DNA of 6,774 bases from a bacterium (GTDB lineage: Bacteria; SZUA-182). A model generated the notes under the pieces. That model did no database searches and was not told the DNA's origin. It saw only the letters and a list, made by a program, of their open reading frames with translations. This document shows, piece after piece, positions 6,202 to 6,774 of this stretch; positions within the stretch are counted from its first letter, which is position 1, and the number at the start of each line of letters is the position of its first letter. The stretch is from positions 1 through 6,774 of the forward strand of contig QIFF01000223.1 of assembly GCA_003230635.1 (NCBI GenBank), written 5' to 3'. The translations under genes were made by a program, and so were the position numbers.

Positions 6202-6236
6202 TTTCAATCGTCAATCTTCAATCGAAAATCGTCAAT
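6202..6236 (+). repeat. Five degenerate 7-bp repeats, consensus CGTCAAT, abutting a stop codon
   Basis: The units are TTTCAAT, CGTCAAT, CTTCAAT, CGAAAAT and CGTCAAT in exact 7-bp phase. The array ends directly against the TAA (6237-6239, minus strand) of the small membrane protein gene. Its NNTCAAT consensus resembles the NNTCAAA array at 2927-2954, in the same orientation. Confidence 0.6.
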
Positions 6237-6770
6237 TTAATGAGCTTCCCTTCCAATTATGCCGTAAATCGTCAGGCAGACCCCCAGGGCCATTTTATAG
6301 ATAAACTTGATAAAGCCTAGACCGGGCGCTTCATGATACCCGTCTACGAACTGGCGGCTGGCAGCGTCAAAGTGGCGCAGAACCTCGGGGAACTGATCCA
6401 GGGTGTACATAACAATTACCACTAATACCAACAGGAAAGGCAGGGCCAAAGTCTCGTGTTTTGGTTTTCCCCGCTTACGAACCCAGAGGCAGTAAGAACA
6501 AACAATCAAAAAGGTAACGGCTAACAATGTCCAGTTCAGGTAATAGACATCGGGGGCGGCAACTCCGTGTCCTCCACCTTCAGCGCTTTGCTTTGCGCCG
6601 CTGCCGTGCTCACTGCCTGCCGCCGGGTGGGCCTTCGTAGCTTCCCCACCGTGTTCAGCCGGCGGGTGACTAGCCGTCTGCTCGCTGGCTTGTAATGGAG
6701 GTACTACACAGAGCAAGAACAAGGTTAGTAAGCAGAGTGTCAGCTTGGATTTGTTTTGAACTTTTGACAT
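6237..6770 (-). CDS. Small membrane protein with signal peptide and His-rich extracytoplasmic segment; probable accessory subunit of a complex I-like system
   Basis: A 177-residue protein not assigned to a named family. Residues 1-28 form a classical signal peptide (basic start, then a Leu-rich core ending PPLQA). Residues 29-70 are Gly/Ala/Glu/His-rich with five His (35, 40, 48, 55, 68). Membrane helices follow at about 76-97 and 107-124, then a conserved-looking soluble stretch with Asp/His/Arg (125-150), and a third hydrophobic segment at 152-172. The layout of signal segment plus His-rich leader plus membrane part copies that of the large antiporter-like subunit next to it, 93 bp downstream, suggesting both sit in one complex and present similar metal- or proton-binding tails outside the cell. 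The ATG is 4 bp from the window edge, so its ribosome site is not seen; the good signal peptide supports this start, although the frame might extend further. Confidence 0.75.
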   Translation of the reverse strand: MSKVQNKSKLTLCLLTLFLLCVVPPLQASEQTASHPPAEHGGEATKAHPAAGSEHGSGAKQSAEGGGHGVAAPDVYYLNWTLLAVTFLIVCSYCLWVRKRGKPKHETLALPFLLVLVVIVMYTLDQFPEVLRHFDAASRQFVDGYHEAPGLGFIKFIYKMALGVCLTIYGIIGREAH

Positions 6771-6774
6771 TTGG

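Overview
The window looks like chromosomal DNA of an anaerobic bacterium. Protein style (an RmlB-like SDR, a metallo-beta-lactamase fold enzyme with a DGGAMFGVVPK start, a complex I/hydrogenase-type membrane subunit) and strong AGGAG-type ribosome sites after sigma-A-like promoters would fit a Gram-positive clostridial lineage of the Desulfotomaculum/Moorella/Pelotomaculum kind. That is inference from general style; no marker gene is present.

Layout. Bases 1-208 are non-coding and carry a near-consensus promoter (TTGACA, 17 bp, TACAAT). It reads into a two-gene plus-strand unit: an NAD-dependent nucleotide-sugar 4,6-dehydratase (rfbB/rmlB-like, 209-1222) and, 13 bp later, an MBL-fold metallohydrolase (1236-2087). 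A 267-bp gap follows with a perfect 22-bp tandem duplication and a second clear promoter (TTGACG, 17 bp, TATACT) that drives a small HEAT-repeat protein starting at GTG (2355-2885).

The rest is on the minus strand and reads leftward from the right edge. First comes a small secreted-start, His-rich membrane protein (6237-6770), then a very large 1033-residue proton-channel subunit of the NuoL/NuoM/MrpD family (3042-6143). These look like two genes of one operon whose catalytic subunits would lie beyond the right edge. The large protein has all the key channel charges (Glu229, Lys311, Lys342, His437/His441/Lys445, Lys500). It adds two unusual parts: a signal-like segment plus His-rich extracytoplasmic leader at the N-terminus, and a C-terminal region of about 270 residues built from tandem ~40-residue modules, followed by two terminal membrane helices.

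The most interesting biology is this modular tail. Each module resembles the start of the NuoL lateral helix (aromatic/acidic, LDxxYD, then DKxIF and Vxxx), as if that element had been lengthened by repeated internal duplication. Also notable, the intergenic gaps are full of short periodic repeats: related 7-bp arrays at two distant sites, a 10-bp array, 19-bp inverted arms, a REP-like hairpin and the 22-bp duplication.
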